NCBI GenBank assembly: GCA_963753585.1
Contig: CAVWCU010000002.1
Span: 124,001-188,000, forward strand
Source: VRUE01 sp963753585
GTDB lineage: Bacteria; Actinomycetota; Thermoleophilia; Solirubrobacterales; 70-9
DNA length: 64,000 bases
Reading direction: 5' to 3'
Made by a program: the position numbers and the translations under genes. Position 1 is the stretch's first letter, and each line of letters starts with the position of its first letter. Below, one piece after another: positions 32,067 through 40,553 of this stretch. The notes beneath the pieces were generated by a model that was not told where the DNA came from, ran no database searches, and saw only the letters and a list, made by a program, of their open reading frames with translations.

Positions 32067-34287
32067 ACTTCTTCTTCGCCGGGGTCGGGTCTTTGTTGCC
32101 GGCGGCGTCGGTCGCCCAGACCTTGAAGACGTGCTTGCCGACTTTCAGGCCTTTGTACTTCTTCGGCGAGCTGCATCTCTTGACCGGCTTGCGGTCGAGC
32201 TTGCACTGGAAGGTCGAGCCGGCCTCGCTGGAGGAGAACCTGAACTTGACCGTGGTCGCGTGGGTCTTGGCTTTCGGCCCCTTGGTGATCTTGGTCTGAG
32301 GGGCAGTTTCGTCGGTGGAGGTGCCACTACCACCACCACCGCCCCCTCCACCACCGGTTTTGGGCTCCGGCTCGGTTTTCGCGAACGCCAGCTCCGAGGT
32401 GGCGCCTTCGAGACTCGTCTGTGTAGCGGCTATCTGCGTTTCGCCGGGGAGCGCCGCGGCGTAGTTCACGCTCCAGTCGCCACTGCTGTCGGCAATCGCT
32501 TCGCCGAGGAAAGATTCGACCTCGCCCGCTTCGGCGGTTTCCTTACGGAAGACGCGGACGTTGGCGCCTGCCTCGGCGCCGCTGCCACTGGCGCCGTCGA
32601 GTTTCGCGCTGTCGATCTGCGGCGGCTGGATGCCCGCGTTCGTGTTCGGCCCGATCAGGTCGATGAAGAGGTCCGCATTTTCCTCGCCCTTGTTGCGGGC
32701 GACTTCGTTTTGGCTGGCCCCTTCCCCGCCTGAGTTGTTGATCTCGATCGCATCGCCGCCGCTTTCCCTGATGTTGTTTTCGCGATCGGCCGAGTTGCCG
32801 CCGATCTGGTTTTCGGTGGCGTTGACGAGTTCGAATCCGGTCGGGTTCTGGATTCGGATCCCAGCCGCCCCGGATTTGTAGACCGAGTTGCCGAAGACCA
32901 GGTTGGCGCTGTCTTCGATGCGGATGCCGTTGGCGGTGGATTCGCCGATCACGTTGTCTTCGATCAGGTTGGCCCCCGCGGCCCCTGGGGAGACCTTGGT
33001 CCAGATCCCGAGTTCCGCCCCTTCGATGAAGCTGTTCTTGATCTCGGTTCCACCGAAGCGCGCCTCGATCCCGACCCCGCCTTCCATGCGGATCACGTTG
33101 CCGAGGATCGTCACCGGGAGGCTGTTTTCCAGGGTGGAGACGAAGATCGCCATATTCGGTGGGGTGACGTCGAGGCCGGTGGGACCATTGCCGAAGATGT
33201 TGCCCTGGGCTTTGAAGCCTTCGCCGCTCGAGTAGAAGATCCCGGTCCCCAGCCCGGCGAAGAAGTTGGCATCGCCATTCGCCGGGCCGCCGACCGTGAC
33301 TTCGCCGGCTTTCCCGGTGAAGACGCCGTATTCGCCGTTGGCGACGACCGTCGTCCCGGCGGCGCTGAGGCCCATGTAGTTGCCGTGGATCGTGGTCGGG
33401 CCGGTGGCGGGTTTCTCGTTGCCGCCGTTGCCGAACAGGTCGACGCCGGAGGTGGTTGCGCCCGAGATCACGTTGCAGCCGCCGTCGCAGGGAGCCGCCG
33501 CGCCCGAGATCGTCGTCCCGACCTCGTTGCCGGTTGCGGCGATCAATGCGGTGTCGGTGATCTCGATGTTCTTGCCGTTGGCGGCTTTGGTGACGCCGTC
33601 GGCTTTGACGCCGAAGTAGTTGCCGAGCACGTCGGCGTTGTCGGCCCCTTCGATGTCGAGGCCCTCGGCAGCGCTGTTGACGAAGACGTTGCCCTGCCCT
33701 GCCGTCGTGCTCCCGATCGTCGCGTTGTCCGATTCGGGGTCGAGCCAAATCCCGGTGTTGGCGCCGGAGCCGCTGGCGCCGTCGAGCTTCTCGCCGAGCC
33801 AGTTGTTGCGGGCGACGAAGCTTTTCGAGCTGTTGACGACCCTGATCCCGGTGGTCGCACCGGTGATCGCCAGGCCCGCGATCGCCACCGTGTCGGTGTT
33901 TTCGACGCTGAGGCCGTAGCTCAGGGCCGAGGCTTCGATGCCGGCACACGGACCGCTCTGGCCCGCCTGAGTCGGGCACGAGCCCGCGTTGATTTCGACC
34001 GGGTTTGTGATCGGCGGGAGCAGACTGCCAAGCGTGATCGTGTCGGCGAGCTGGCCGTTGAAGGCTATGTCGAAGTGAATTTCGTCGACCACGAGAGTCG
34101 AGGCGTTTGACTCCTGGATCGCCGCGCGCAGAGTGCATTTGTTGCCAGCCGTGAGACAGCCGCCGGTGCCGGGATTGGCGTCCGGTTCGTCGAGCGTGCT
34201 GTCAACGGTGTACTGAACCGCCACTGCAGCGCTGGGCAGGACGAGCAGGCTGCAGGCGGCAATCAGGAGCGAGACGAAGACTTTCAA
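32050..34287 (-). CDS. Secreted right-handed beta-helix protein with CSLREA-like N-terminal motif
   Basis: 745 residues from a TTG start with GGAGG about 7 bases upstream. The signal peptide ends near AVA-VQ (about 23). A CSLREA-type motif follows (CTLRAAIQESNAS, about 52-64). Then come parallel beta-helix repeats (about 70-590; NVI, GNxF and GIxI patterns recur; KLDGASGSGA occurs twice), a Gly-rich linker (about 648-660), and a C-terminal Ig-like domain ending AGNKDPTPAKKKFKI, a form common in Solirubrobacterales. No catalytic residues are recognisable, so adhesion or polysaccharide binding is likely but unproven. Confidence 0.8.
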   Translation of the reverse strand: MKVFVSLLIAACSLLVLPSAAVAVQYTVDSTLDEPDANPGTGGCLTAGNKCTLRAAIQESNASTLVVDEIHFDIAFNGQLADTITLGSLLPPITNPVEINAGSCPTQAGQSGPCAGIEASALSYGLSVENTDTVAIAGLAITGATTGIRVVNSSKSFVARNNWLGEKLDGASGSGANTGIWLDPESDNATIGSTTAGQGNVFVNSAAEGLDIEGADNADVLGNYFGVKADGVTKAANGKNIEITDTALIAATGNEVGTTISGAAAPCDGGCNVISGATTSGVDLFGNGGNEKPATGPTTIHGNYMGLSAAGTTVVANGEYGVFTGKAGEVTVGGPANGDANFFAGLGTGIFYSSGEGFKAQGNIFGNGPTGLDVTPPNMAIFVSTLENSLPVTILGNVIRMEGGVGIEARFGGTEIKNSFIEGAELGIWTKVSPGAAGANLIEDNVIGESTANGIRIEDSANLVFGNSVYKSGAAGIRIQNPTGFELVNATENQIGGNSADRENNIRESGGDAIEINNSGGEGASQNEVARNKGEENADLFIDLIGPNTNAGIQPPQIDSAKLDGASGSGAEAGANVRVFRKETAEAGEVESFLGEAIADSSGDWSVNYAAALPGETQIAATQTSLEGATSELAFAKTEPEPKTGGGGGGGGGSGTSTDETAPQTKITKGPKAKTHATTVKFRFSSSEAGSTFQCKLDRKPVKRCSSPKKYKGLKVGKHVFKVWATDAAGNKDPTPAKKKFKILG

Positions 34288-34372
34288 GCGACCCTCCAGG
34301 GCAGGCGAGCGGACGAGTACGGCGCGACCCTATCCAGGGGATCGGCGGGTTGCCGTAGACGTAGCCGAAGAG

Positions 34373-35104
34373 CTAAGCGCCGAACGGCAGGCCCGGCCCC
34401 GAACGCTGCCACTCGACCTGGCCGACGCCCTCTTTGGCCGAGCGGCCCTCGACGTCGTCCCACTCGTGCAGCATCCGCTTCAGCCGGGCGACCGCCTCGG
34501 CCGGGTGCGCGGCAACCTCCGCGGCGAGGGCCAGCGCCGCCTCCTCGGTTGACGCGGCCGGCGCGACGCGGTTGATCAGGCCGAGGCGCAGGGCCTCGTC
34601 GGCGCCGACCGTGCGCGAGGTGAGCAGCAGGTACTTGGCGGTCGCCAGGCCACAGAGGGTGACCAGGCGGGCCGGGCCGACCGGGACTCCGAGAGCAGCA
34701 CCGGGGAAGCGCATGCGTAGGTTGGAGCCGCCGACGCGCATGTCGCAGGCGACGGCGATCTCGGCCCCGCCCCCGACGACGTCGCCGTGGCAGGCGGCAA
34801 CGGTCGGCTTGGGGAAGGCGACGATGGCGTCGTAGAGGTCGGCGAAGAGCTGCATGCGCCGGACCTTGCCCCCCTCGTCGAGCTCCTCCTTGACGTCGGC
34901 GCCGGCGGAGAGGCCCATGTGGTCGGAGGAGCTGATCGCGAGCACGCGCACGGCCTCCTCGGCGCGGGCAACCGCCAAGTGCTCGAGCATCTCGACCAGC
35001 ATCTGGGTGTCGATCGCGTTGCGGGACTTCGGTCGCATCAGGCGCAGCACCGCCACGCCCTGCTCGTTCACCTCGTAGCTCGTCACCTCGGCCGGAGCAC
35101 TCAC
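34373..35104 (-). CDS. Enoyl-CoA hydratase/isomerase family protein
   Basis: 243 residues, GTG 35104; TAGATT 7 bases upstream fits a leaderless start. Crotonase fold: NAIDTQML, LSAGADVKEELD (oxyanion-hole strand, about 65-76), and VAACHGDVVGGGAEIAVACDMRVG (about 107-130), where the second catalytic Glu position is occupied in GGGAEIA. It probably acts in fatty-acid or CoA-thioester metabolism; the exact substrate cannot be read. It follows pth with 10 bases between start and stop. Confidence 0.85.
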   Translation of the reverse strand: MSAPAEVTSYEVNEQGVAVLRLMRPKSRNAIDTQMLVEMLEHLAVARAEEAVRVLAISSSDHMGLSAGADVKEELDEGGKVRRMQLFADLYDAIVAFPKPTVAACHGDVVGGGAEIAVACDMRVGGSNLRMRFPGAALGVPVGPARLVTLCGLATAKYLLLTSRTVGADEALRLGLINRVAPAASTEEAALALAAEVAAHPAEAVARLKRMLHEWDDVEGRSAKEGVGQVEWQRSGPGLPFGA

Positions 35105-35114
35105 GGCGGGGAAT

Positions 35115-35714
35115 CTATTCGTCCAGCTTTTCGACCAACCGCTCGGTCTCGGTGGCGGCGCTCTCGATCAGCGTCGCGACCTCCTCACGCGGCTCGCGGA
35201 AGCGCCCGAGAACGTAGGCGGAGACCACCTCGGGGTCGGTCGAGTCGGGACGGCCGACGCCGACGCGAACACGCCAGAACTCGGTGTCGCCGAAACCCCG
35301 TTTGAGGCTCTTGAGGCCGTTGTGCCCGGCCAGTCCCCCACCCTGGCGCACCTGCACCTCGCCGAAGGGAAGGTCGATCTCGTCGTGGAGGACCACGACC
35401 CGGTCCAGCGGCGCCTTCAGCGCGCCGCGCGCGGGCCCGGCCGAGTCGCCGGCCACGTTCATGAAGGTCTGCGGCAGCAGGATCGCCACCCTCGGGCCGC
35501 CGGGGCGGGAACGGCCTTCGGCGATCAGGCCGCCGAACTTCTTCTTTGCCCGCGGCAGGTCCCAGCGGCGTGAGAGCTCCGAGGCAACCTCGAAGCCGAC
35601 GTTGTGGCGCGTCGCCTCGTACTGGCGGCCGGGGTTGCCGAGGCCGACGATCAGGATGCGGTCGCCCTGCTCGCCCTGGCCTTGCTCGGCTCGGCGGCGG
35701 CGAAAGAGGGACAG
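35115..35714 (-). CDS. pth: Peptidyl-tRNA hydrolase, apparently with a CTG start
   Basis: 199 residues if it starts at CTG 35714. The essential N-terminus, ILIVGLGNPGRQYEATRHNVG with the catalytic His, lies upstream of the first ordinary start (GTG 35489), which would give a truncated 124-residue protein. No ATG, GTG or TTG exists between the L25 stop (35720-35718) and 35489 in this frame. GGGGAG lies 6 bases before CTG 35714, so a CTG start is the simplest reading. LLPQTFMN, DEIDLPFGEVQVR and GLAGHNGLKS confirm Pth, which recycles peptidyl-tRNA. It is in the same frame as, and immediately after, the L25 gene. Confidence 0.9.
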   Translation of the reverse strand: MSLFRRRRAEQGQGEQGDRILIVGLGNPGRQYEATRHNVGFEVASELSRRWDLPRAKKKFGGLIAEGRSRPGGPRVAILLPQTFMNVAGDSAGPARGALKAPLDRVVVLHDEIDLPFGEVQVRQGGGLAGHNGLKSLKRGFGDTEFWRVRVGVGRPDSTDPEVVSAYVLGRFREPREEVATLIESAATETERLVEKLDE

Positions 35715-35717
35715 CGG

Positions 35718-36404
35718 TTACTCCCCGCCGGACTCGCCCGAATCGGCCGCGGACTCGCCGTCCTCCTCGGCGGGAGCCTCGCCCTCCTCGCCGACCAGCT
35801 CGGCCTCCTCCTCGACGGAGGGCTCGACCACTTCTTCGACACGGGGCGGCGAAAGGGTCGCGATCGTCACCTCGTCGGGGTCGTCGGCGATGAGGGTGAC
35901 GCCCTCGGGCACGACCAGCGCCGAGAGCTGAAGGGTGTCGTTGACCTCCATCGCCGAGACGTCGGCGACGATCCGGTCGGGGATCTCGGTGGGGAGCGCT
36001 TCGACCGTGACCTCGCGGGTGACGTGCTCGAGCACGCCGCCGCCCTTGACGCCGGGGGAGACCTCGGCGCCCTCGAGCTCGACCGCGACCTCCGCCTGGA
36101 TCGCCTCGTCGAGCCGCACCTCCTGCAGGTCGATGTGCTGGAGGCTGCCGCGCACCGGATGATGCTGCTGCTCCTTGACCACGACCGGTACCGCTTCCGC
36201 GCCCTCGATCTCGAGGTCGAAGAGGGCGGCGCCTTCGCCCAGCACACTGCGAACGTCGCGTTCGGCGACCTGGAAGGCACGGGCATCCGCGCCGCCGCTG
36301 TAAACGACGCCCGGCACGAGGCCCTCGCGCCGCAGGCGGCGGGAGATCCTGGAGCCGAACTCGGCTCGGGGTGCTGCCTTCAGCTTTTCGCGTCCACGGG
36401 CCAT
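35718..36404 (-). CDS. rplY: 50S ribosomal protein L25 (long CTC form)
   Basis: 228 residues, ATG 36404. The N-terminal 5S-rRNA-binding L25 domain (SRRLRREGLVPGVVYSGG, then HHPVRGSLQHIDLQEVRLDE) is followed by the C-terminal TL5/CTC beta domain (about 95-185) and a Glu-rich acidic tail (195-228). The long form is normal in actinobacteria. It is followed at once by pth, a common pairing. It is divergent from the ABC1 kinase gene across an inverted repeat (36426-36463). Confidence 0.95.
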   Translation of the reverse strand: MARGREKLKAAPRAEFGSRISRRLRREGLVPGVVYSGGADARAFQVAERDVRSVLGEGAALFDLEIEGAEAVPVVVKEQQHHPVRGSLQHIDLQEVRLDEAIQAEVAVELEGAEVSPGVKGGGVLEHVTREVTVEALPTEIPDRIVADVSAMEVNDTLQLSALVVPEGVTLIADDPDEVTIATLSPPRVEEVVEPSVEEEAELVGEEGEAPAEEDGESAADSGESGGE

Positions 36405-36425
36405 GCGGACCGAGAGGATAGAGAA

Positions 36426-36463
36426 ACGAGCGAAAGCGCAACCTGTGACATCGTTTCGCTCGT
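36426..36463. promoter_or_regulatory. Inverted repeat between divergent rplY and the ABC1 kinase gene
   Basis: ACGAGCGAAAGCG (36426-36438) pairs with CGTTTCGCTCGT (36452-36463), one base bulged, 13 bases apart. The right arm covers the GTG start at 36462. It may be an operator or a translation-blocking hairpin. Confidence 0.5.
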
Positions 36464-37895
36464 GTCCGAGGACTCGAAGATCCCCAAGGGGCGACTGCGG
36501 CGCTCCGCGAAGCTGGGCTCGATCGTCGGCATGCAGGGCGCCCGCTACGCCGGCACCAAGGCCACCAACGTGGCCCGCTCCGAAGAGGAGGGCAAGGAGC
36601 GGCTGGAGCAGCGCCACATCGAGACGGCGATGAAGATGGTCGGCGCGCTGGGCCAGATGAAGGGCGCGGCGATGAAGCTGGGGCAGTTCGCCTCCTTCAT
36701 CGACACCGAATTCCTCCCCGACGAGTACCGCGAGATCTACCAGGAGCAGCTCTCCAAGCTGCGGACCGAAGCGCCCGCGATGCCCTGGAAGAAGGTCGAG
36801 AAGGTGCTGGAGGACGAGTACGACTCCGAACCGCTCTCCGAGCTCTTCGCCGAGTTCGACAAGGAGGCGTTCGCAGCCGCCTCGATCGGTCAGGTGCACC
36901 GCGCCGAGCTGCTCGACGGGCGTGCGGTGGCGGTGAAGATCCAGTACCCGGGGATCGCCGAGGCGCTCGACGCCGACCTGCGCAACGCCGGCACGATCGT
37001 CCGGCTCGCCCGTGCCCTCGCCCCCGGGCTCGACGCCAAGGAGATAGCCAAGGAGCTGCGCGAGCGGGTGATGGAGGAGCTCGACTACGAGTACGAGGCG
37101 CAGAACCAGCGTAGCTTCGCCCGCGCCTACCGCGACCACCCCTTCATCTACGTGCCCGACGTGATCACGCGCCTCTCGCGCCGCCGCGTCCTGGTCACCG
37201 AGCTGGTCGAGGGGATGAAGTTCGAGCAGATCAAGGAGCTGCCCGACGAGGAGCGCAGCCGCTTTGGCGAGATCGTCTTCCGCGGCAGCTTCGGCTCGAT
37301 CTACCACCTGCAGCACTTCAACGCAGACCCCCACCCCGGCAACTACATCCTGATGAACGACGGCCGCGTGGCCTTCCTCGACTTCGGCATGACGAAGAAG
37401 CTCGACAACGAGCAAATCCTGCTCGAGCAGCGGGCGCTCGACGCCGCTTTCCATGACGACCCGGAGCGCTTCCGCAACGCCCTGCACGAGCTCGGCTTCG
37501 TCAAGAGTCCGTCCAAGCTCGACGCCGAAAGGCTGCTGGAGCACACGATGGCGGTCAGCGGCTGGTTCATCGAGGACCGCGAGATCGAGATCAGCGCGCG
37601 ACGGGTGATGAAGATCATCGAGTCGACCCACGACCCGCGCTCGGAGTACTACGACCTGATGCGGCGCGAGTCGCTGCCCGGCGACGAGCTGATGGGCAGA
37701 CGGATGGAAATCGGCGTAGTCGCCGTGCTCGGACAGCTGCGCGCGAAGCGCAACTGGCACCGGATCATGCGCGAGTGGATCTACGCCGACCCGCCGGCGA
37801 CCGAGCTGGGCGAGGAGGAGTGGGAGTACTTCGAGGGAAGAGGCGTGGTGCAGACGCCGATTGTCGAGCGGTCCCTTGAAGGAGGGCAGCGATGA
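36462..37895 (+). CDS. ABC1/UbiB-family atypical kinase
   Basis: 477 residues from GTG 36462. UbiB/ADCK hallmarks: the KxGQ motif in AAMKLGQFAS (invariant Gln), the Ala-rich loop AAASIGQVHRA in place of a Gly-rich loop, the VIK-like lysine in RAVAVKIQYPG, NADPHPGNYI for the catalytic loop and FLDFGM for DFG. Family members support quinone or isoprenoid lipid metabolism, often as ATPases. Other quinone genes are not nearby. Its stop overlaps the next start (ATGA), so it is coupled with the DUF6159-like membrane protein. Confidence 0.92.
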   Translation: MSEDSKIPKGRLRRSAKLGSIVGMQGARYAGTKATNVARSEEEGKERLEQRHIETAMKMVGALGQMKGAAMKLGQFASFIDTEFLPDEYREIYQEQLSKLRTEAPAMPWKKVEKVLEDEYDSEPLSELFAEFDKEAFAAASIGQVHRAELLDGRAVAVKIQYPGIAEALDADLRNAGTIVRLARALAPGLDAKEIAKELRERVMEELDYEYEAQNQRSFARAYRDHPFIYVPDVITRLSRRRVLVTELVEGMKFEQIKELPDEERSRFGEIVFRGSFGSIYHLQHFNADPHPGNYILMNDGRVAFLDFGMTKKLDNEQILLEQRALDAAFHDDPERFRNALHELGFVKSPSKLDAERLLEHTMAVSGWFIEDREIEISARRVMKIIESTHDPRSEYYDLMRRESLPGDELMGRRMEIGVVAVLGQLRAKRNWHRIMREWIYADPPATELGEEEWEYFEGRGVVQTPIVERSLEGGQR

Positions 37896-38749
37896 GCAGG
37901 ATCAAACGCGGTTGGGCACTGACCAAGAAGAGCTGGGGGCTCCTGCGAGACAACCCCGCCCTGCTGCGCTTCCCGCTCTACGGCGGTGTGGCGACGATCG
38001 TCTGCGCGATCATCGTGGTCGGACCCGGCATCTACCTGATCGACGACGACCAGGCGGTCTTCGGCGGCGCCCTGGCGGTGATCGGCTTCTACCTGCTCGC
38101 CGTGATCGGCACCTACTTCAGCGTTGGCCTCGCTGCCGCCGCCGACATGATCTTCCGCGGCCAACAGGCTTCCGTCGGCGACGGGCTCGCTGTGTCCCGC
38201 GCGCGCTTCTCCCAGATCGCCGGCTGGGCGGCACTCTCGACCACGCTCGGCGTCGCGCTCAGCGCGCTCGAGAACCAGGGCGCCATTGGTCAGATCGTCG
38301 GCCGCGTGCTCGCCATCGGCTGGTCGCTGATCACCTTCCTCGCCGTGCCCGTAATCGCGCTCGAGGGCACCGGGCCCTTCCAGACGCTGAAGCGCTCAGC
38401 CAGCCTCTTCAAATCGCGCTGGGGCGCGCAGGTGACAGGCAACATCGCGATCGGCGGCGCCGTCTTCCTCTTCGGCGTCCTGCCCTCGGCCCTGCTGATC
38501 TTCGCCGGCTTCCTGATCTGGGCCTCGGCCAGCTTCGCCGGCGCGCTGCTGCTGGTGCTGGGCGTGATCGGCCTGGCAATCTCGATGCTCATCTCCAGCG
38601 CCCTGAGCAACATCTTCGGCGTCGCCCTCTACCGCTACGCCCTCGACGGCGAGGCGGTCGGTGGCTTCACACCCGAGGAGCTCGAGTCTGCGGTGAAGCC
38701 ACGCGGCGGCCGCAACGCCCCACCGACGGCCACGCCCGGCACGGTCTGA
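37892..38749 (+). CDS. Six-span membrane protein (DUF6159-like)
   Basis: 285 residues, ATG 37892 overlapping the ABC1 kinase stop. The opening RIKRGWALTKKSWGLLRDN and the repeated pattern of about six hydrophobic segments, with VIALEGTGPFQTLKRSASLFKSRWG in the middle, match the DUF6159 family found across actinobacteria. Function unknown. Coupling to the kinase suggests a shared membrane-lipid role. A perfect-looking hairpin begins 3 bases after its stop. Confidence 0.8.
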   Translation: MSRIKRGWALTKKSWGLLRDNPALLRFPLYGGVATIVCAIIVVGPGIYLIDDDQAVFGGALAVIGFYLLAVIGTYFSVGLAAAADMIFRGQQASVGDGLAVSRARFSQIAGWAALSTTLGVALSALENQGAIGQIVGRVLAIGWSLITFLAVPVIALEGTGPFQTLKRSASLFKSRWGAQVTGNIAIGGAVFLFGVLPSALLIFAGFLIWASASFAGALLLVLGVIGLAISMLISSALSNIFGVALYRYALDGEAVGGFTPEELESAVKPRGGRNAPPTATPGTV

Positions 38750-39516
38750 GTGCCGACTGAGCGATTGACCCCACCATGGTGGGGTCGATCGCTCAGTCGG
38801 CTAAAGAGGCGGGGGTCGTTCGAGCAGATGCCGCGAACGCCGGCCGCGACCAGCTTCTGCATGCGAGGCAGGTCGTCGACCGTCCAGGCGATCAGCTCTA
38901 CCCCGGCGATCTCGGTGATGCGGGCGAGGCGGCGGCTGATCAGCGGGTGATAGACCCACATCGCCTCCACCCCGAGCTTGGGAAGCTTCTCGGCGGCGAG
39001 ACCCGGCAGGCGCTGGCGCATCGCCACCAGGGCCGCCAGCATCGGCGCCTTGGCCCAGCGCTTCGAGGTCCAGTCCTTGGTCACCTTGGGGTAGGTCCAG
39101 CCGCGGCGCAGCGCCGGCTGCAGCTCGAGGATGCGGCCCAGCGAGTACATCTCCATGGTCGAGACCATCGCCCGCTCGATCAGGCCGCGTTCCTGAAGGG
39201 CATCCACGATCTCCTCCTCCCGCCCTGGCAGCTTGATGTCGATGTCGATCTCGACCCGGTCCAGCGGCAGCTCCATGAAGGCGTCGAGCGCTTCGGTCAG
39301 GGTCAGCGGCGTGCGCCGTTCGGCGTCGTGCCAGTCGTGGGCGACGACCAGCGGCGCCCGCTGCTCCAGCGGCAGGTGGGCGTCGCGCAGCCAGAGCACG
39401 TCGAGCTCGATCGTGTCGACCCCCGCCTCGACCGCGGCGTGGAAGCTCTCGACCGTGTTGCCGGGGGCGATCAGGTCGGCGCCCTTGTGGCCGACCAGCC
39501 GCAGGCCGTCGGGCAT
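38635..39516 (-). CDS. Glycerophosphodiester phosphodiesterase family protein with altered active site and run-on 3' end
   Basis: 293 residues, ATG 39516, sharing one base with the prs stop. GDPD fold: LVGHKGADLIAPGNTVESF (6-24), ELDVLW, AHDWH, a mid-protein EIDIDIK and C-terminal WTVDD...GVRGICSNDP. The usual HRG..PENT is HKG..PGNT, so the metal-binding Glu is Gly and the Arg is Lys. Activity may be changed. The conserved part ends near residue 240. The frame then runs through the hairpin at 38752-38801 and about 115 bases antisense into the DUF6159-like gene before a stop, so the natural end may have been lost. Confidence 0.8.
   Translation of the reverse strand: MPDGLRLVGHKGADLIAPGNTVESFHAAVEAGVDTIELDVLWLRDAHLPLEQRAPLVVAHDWHDAERRTPLTLTEALDAFMELPLDRVEIDIDIKLPGREEEIVDALQERGLIERAMVSTMEMYSLGRILELQPALRRGWTYPKVTKDWTSKRWAKAPMLAALVAMRQRLPGLAAEKLPKLGVEAMWVYHPLISRRLARITEIAGVELIAWTVDDLPRMQKLVAAGVRGICSNDPRLFSRLSDRPHHGGVNRSVGTQTVPGVAVGGALRPPRGFTADSSSSGVKPPTASPSRA
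38752..38801. repeat. 50-bp near-perfect palindrome (bidirectional terminator-like)
   Basis: Two 25-bp arms meet at CCATGG with a single mismatch and no spacer. It starts with GCCGACTGAGCGATTGACC and lies between the convergent DUF6159-like and GDPD genes. The motif ACTGARCGRTTGACC recurs in the hairpin at 58578-58615. A terminator role is likely; it is also a dispersed repeat. Confidence 0.75.
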
Positions 39517-40553
39517 CAGAACAGCTGGTTCTCGCCGGCGAAGATCTCGGAGACCGAGTCGTCGGTGAAGATGCGGCGGATCGAGTCGGCGAAGGTGCCG
39601 GCGGTGGAGAGCACGGTGATGTTGTCCGGCGCCCCGGGCCGCAGCGGGATCGTGTCGCTGACGACGATCTTCTCGATACCCGAGCTCTCGTAGGCGAGCC
39701 GCTCGTAGGCAGGGCCGGAGAAGACGCCATGGGTGGCGCAGGCGATCACCCGCGCGGCGCCCTCGTCGAGCACGGTCTGGGCGGCCGCGCAGAGAGTGCC
39801 CGCGGTGTCGATCATGTCGTCGACCAGGACAGCGGTCTTGCCCTTGACGTCGCCGACGACGTAGCCGATCTCGGCCACCTGCTGGGCGGGGCGCTCCTTC
39901 TCCATCACCGCCCAGTGAGTGCCGATGCGGCGGGCGAAGTTGCGCGCCGTCTTCACCCGGCCGGCGTCGGGGGAGACGATGACCAAGTCCTCGGCGCGGT
40001 GCTGGTCGGCGAACCACTGGGTCAGCATCGGCATCGCCGTCATGTGGTCGACCGGGACGTGGAAGAAGCCCTGCACCTGGCCGGCGTGCAGGTCCATGGT
40101 GAGAACGCGGTCGACGCCGACGCCCTCGAGGCACTTGGCGACGATGCGGGCGGAGATCGGCTCGCGCGGCGCCGACTTCTTGTCCTGGCGGGCGTAGCCG
40201 TACCAGGGCATGACGGCGATGATGCGGTGGGCGGAGGCGCCCTGGGCGGCATCGATCATCGTCAGCAGCTCGATCAGCGCGTCGTTGGGGGTCATATCCG
40301 AGTGTTCGTTGGCGCAGGTCGACTGGACCAGGAAGACGTCGGCACCGCGGATCGACTCCTCGTAGCGGCAGTAGACCTCGCCGTTGGCGAAGGTCTTCAG
40401 CGTCACCTGGCCGAGGTCGAGGTCGAGCTTGCCGGCGACCTTGGCCGCCAGCTCCATCGAGCTGCGGCCGCCGAAGACCATCAGGCGCTTCGAGTAGTCG
40501 TGGGTGATGGCGCTTGCCGCCGCCGTCTCGGGACGCTCCTCGATTGTGCTCAC
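39516..40553 (-). CDS. prs: Ribose-phosphate pyrophosphokinase (PRPP synthetase)
   Basis: 345 residues, GTG 40553, overlapping the glmU stop (GTGA). It makes PRPP from ribose-5-phosphate and ATP. Motifs: RSSMELAAKVAGKLD, FANGEVYCRYEESIRG, MPWYGYARQDKKSAPREPISA (ATP-binding flexible loop), TMDLHAGQVQGFF, VSPDAGRVKTA, and the PRPP loop AVLVDDMIDTAGT. It has a 15-residue N-terminal extension. The glmU-prs pair is a conserved bacterial operon. Confidence 0.97.
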   Translation of the reverse strand: MSTIEERPETAAASAITHDYSKRLMVFGGRSSMELAAKVAGKLDLDLGQVTLKTFANGEVYCRYEESIRGADVFLVQSTCANEHSDMTPNDALIELLTMIDAAQGASAHRIIAVMPWYGYARQDKKSAPREPISARIVAKCLEGVGVDRVLTMDLHAGQVQGFFHVPVDHMTAMPMLTQWFADQHRAEDLVIVSPDAGRVKTARNFARRIGTHWAVMEKERPAQQVAEIGYVVGDVKGKTAVLVDDMIDTAGTLCAAAQTVLDEGAARVIACATHGVFSGPAYERLAYESSGIEKIVVSDTIPLRPGAPDNITVLSTAGTFADSIRRIFTDDSVSEIFAGENQLF

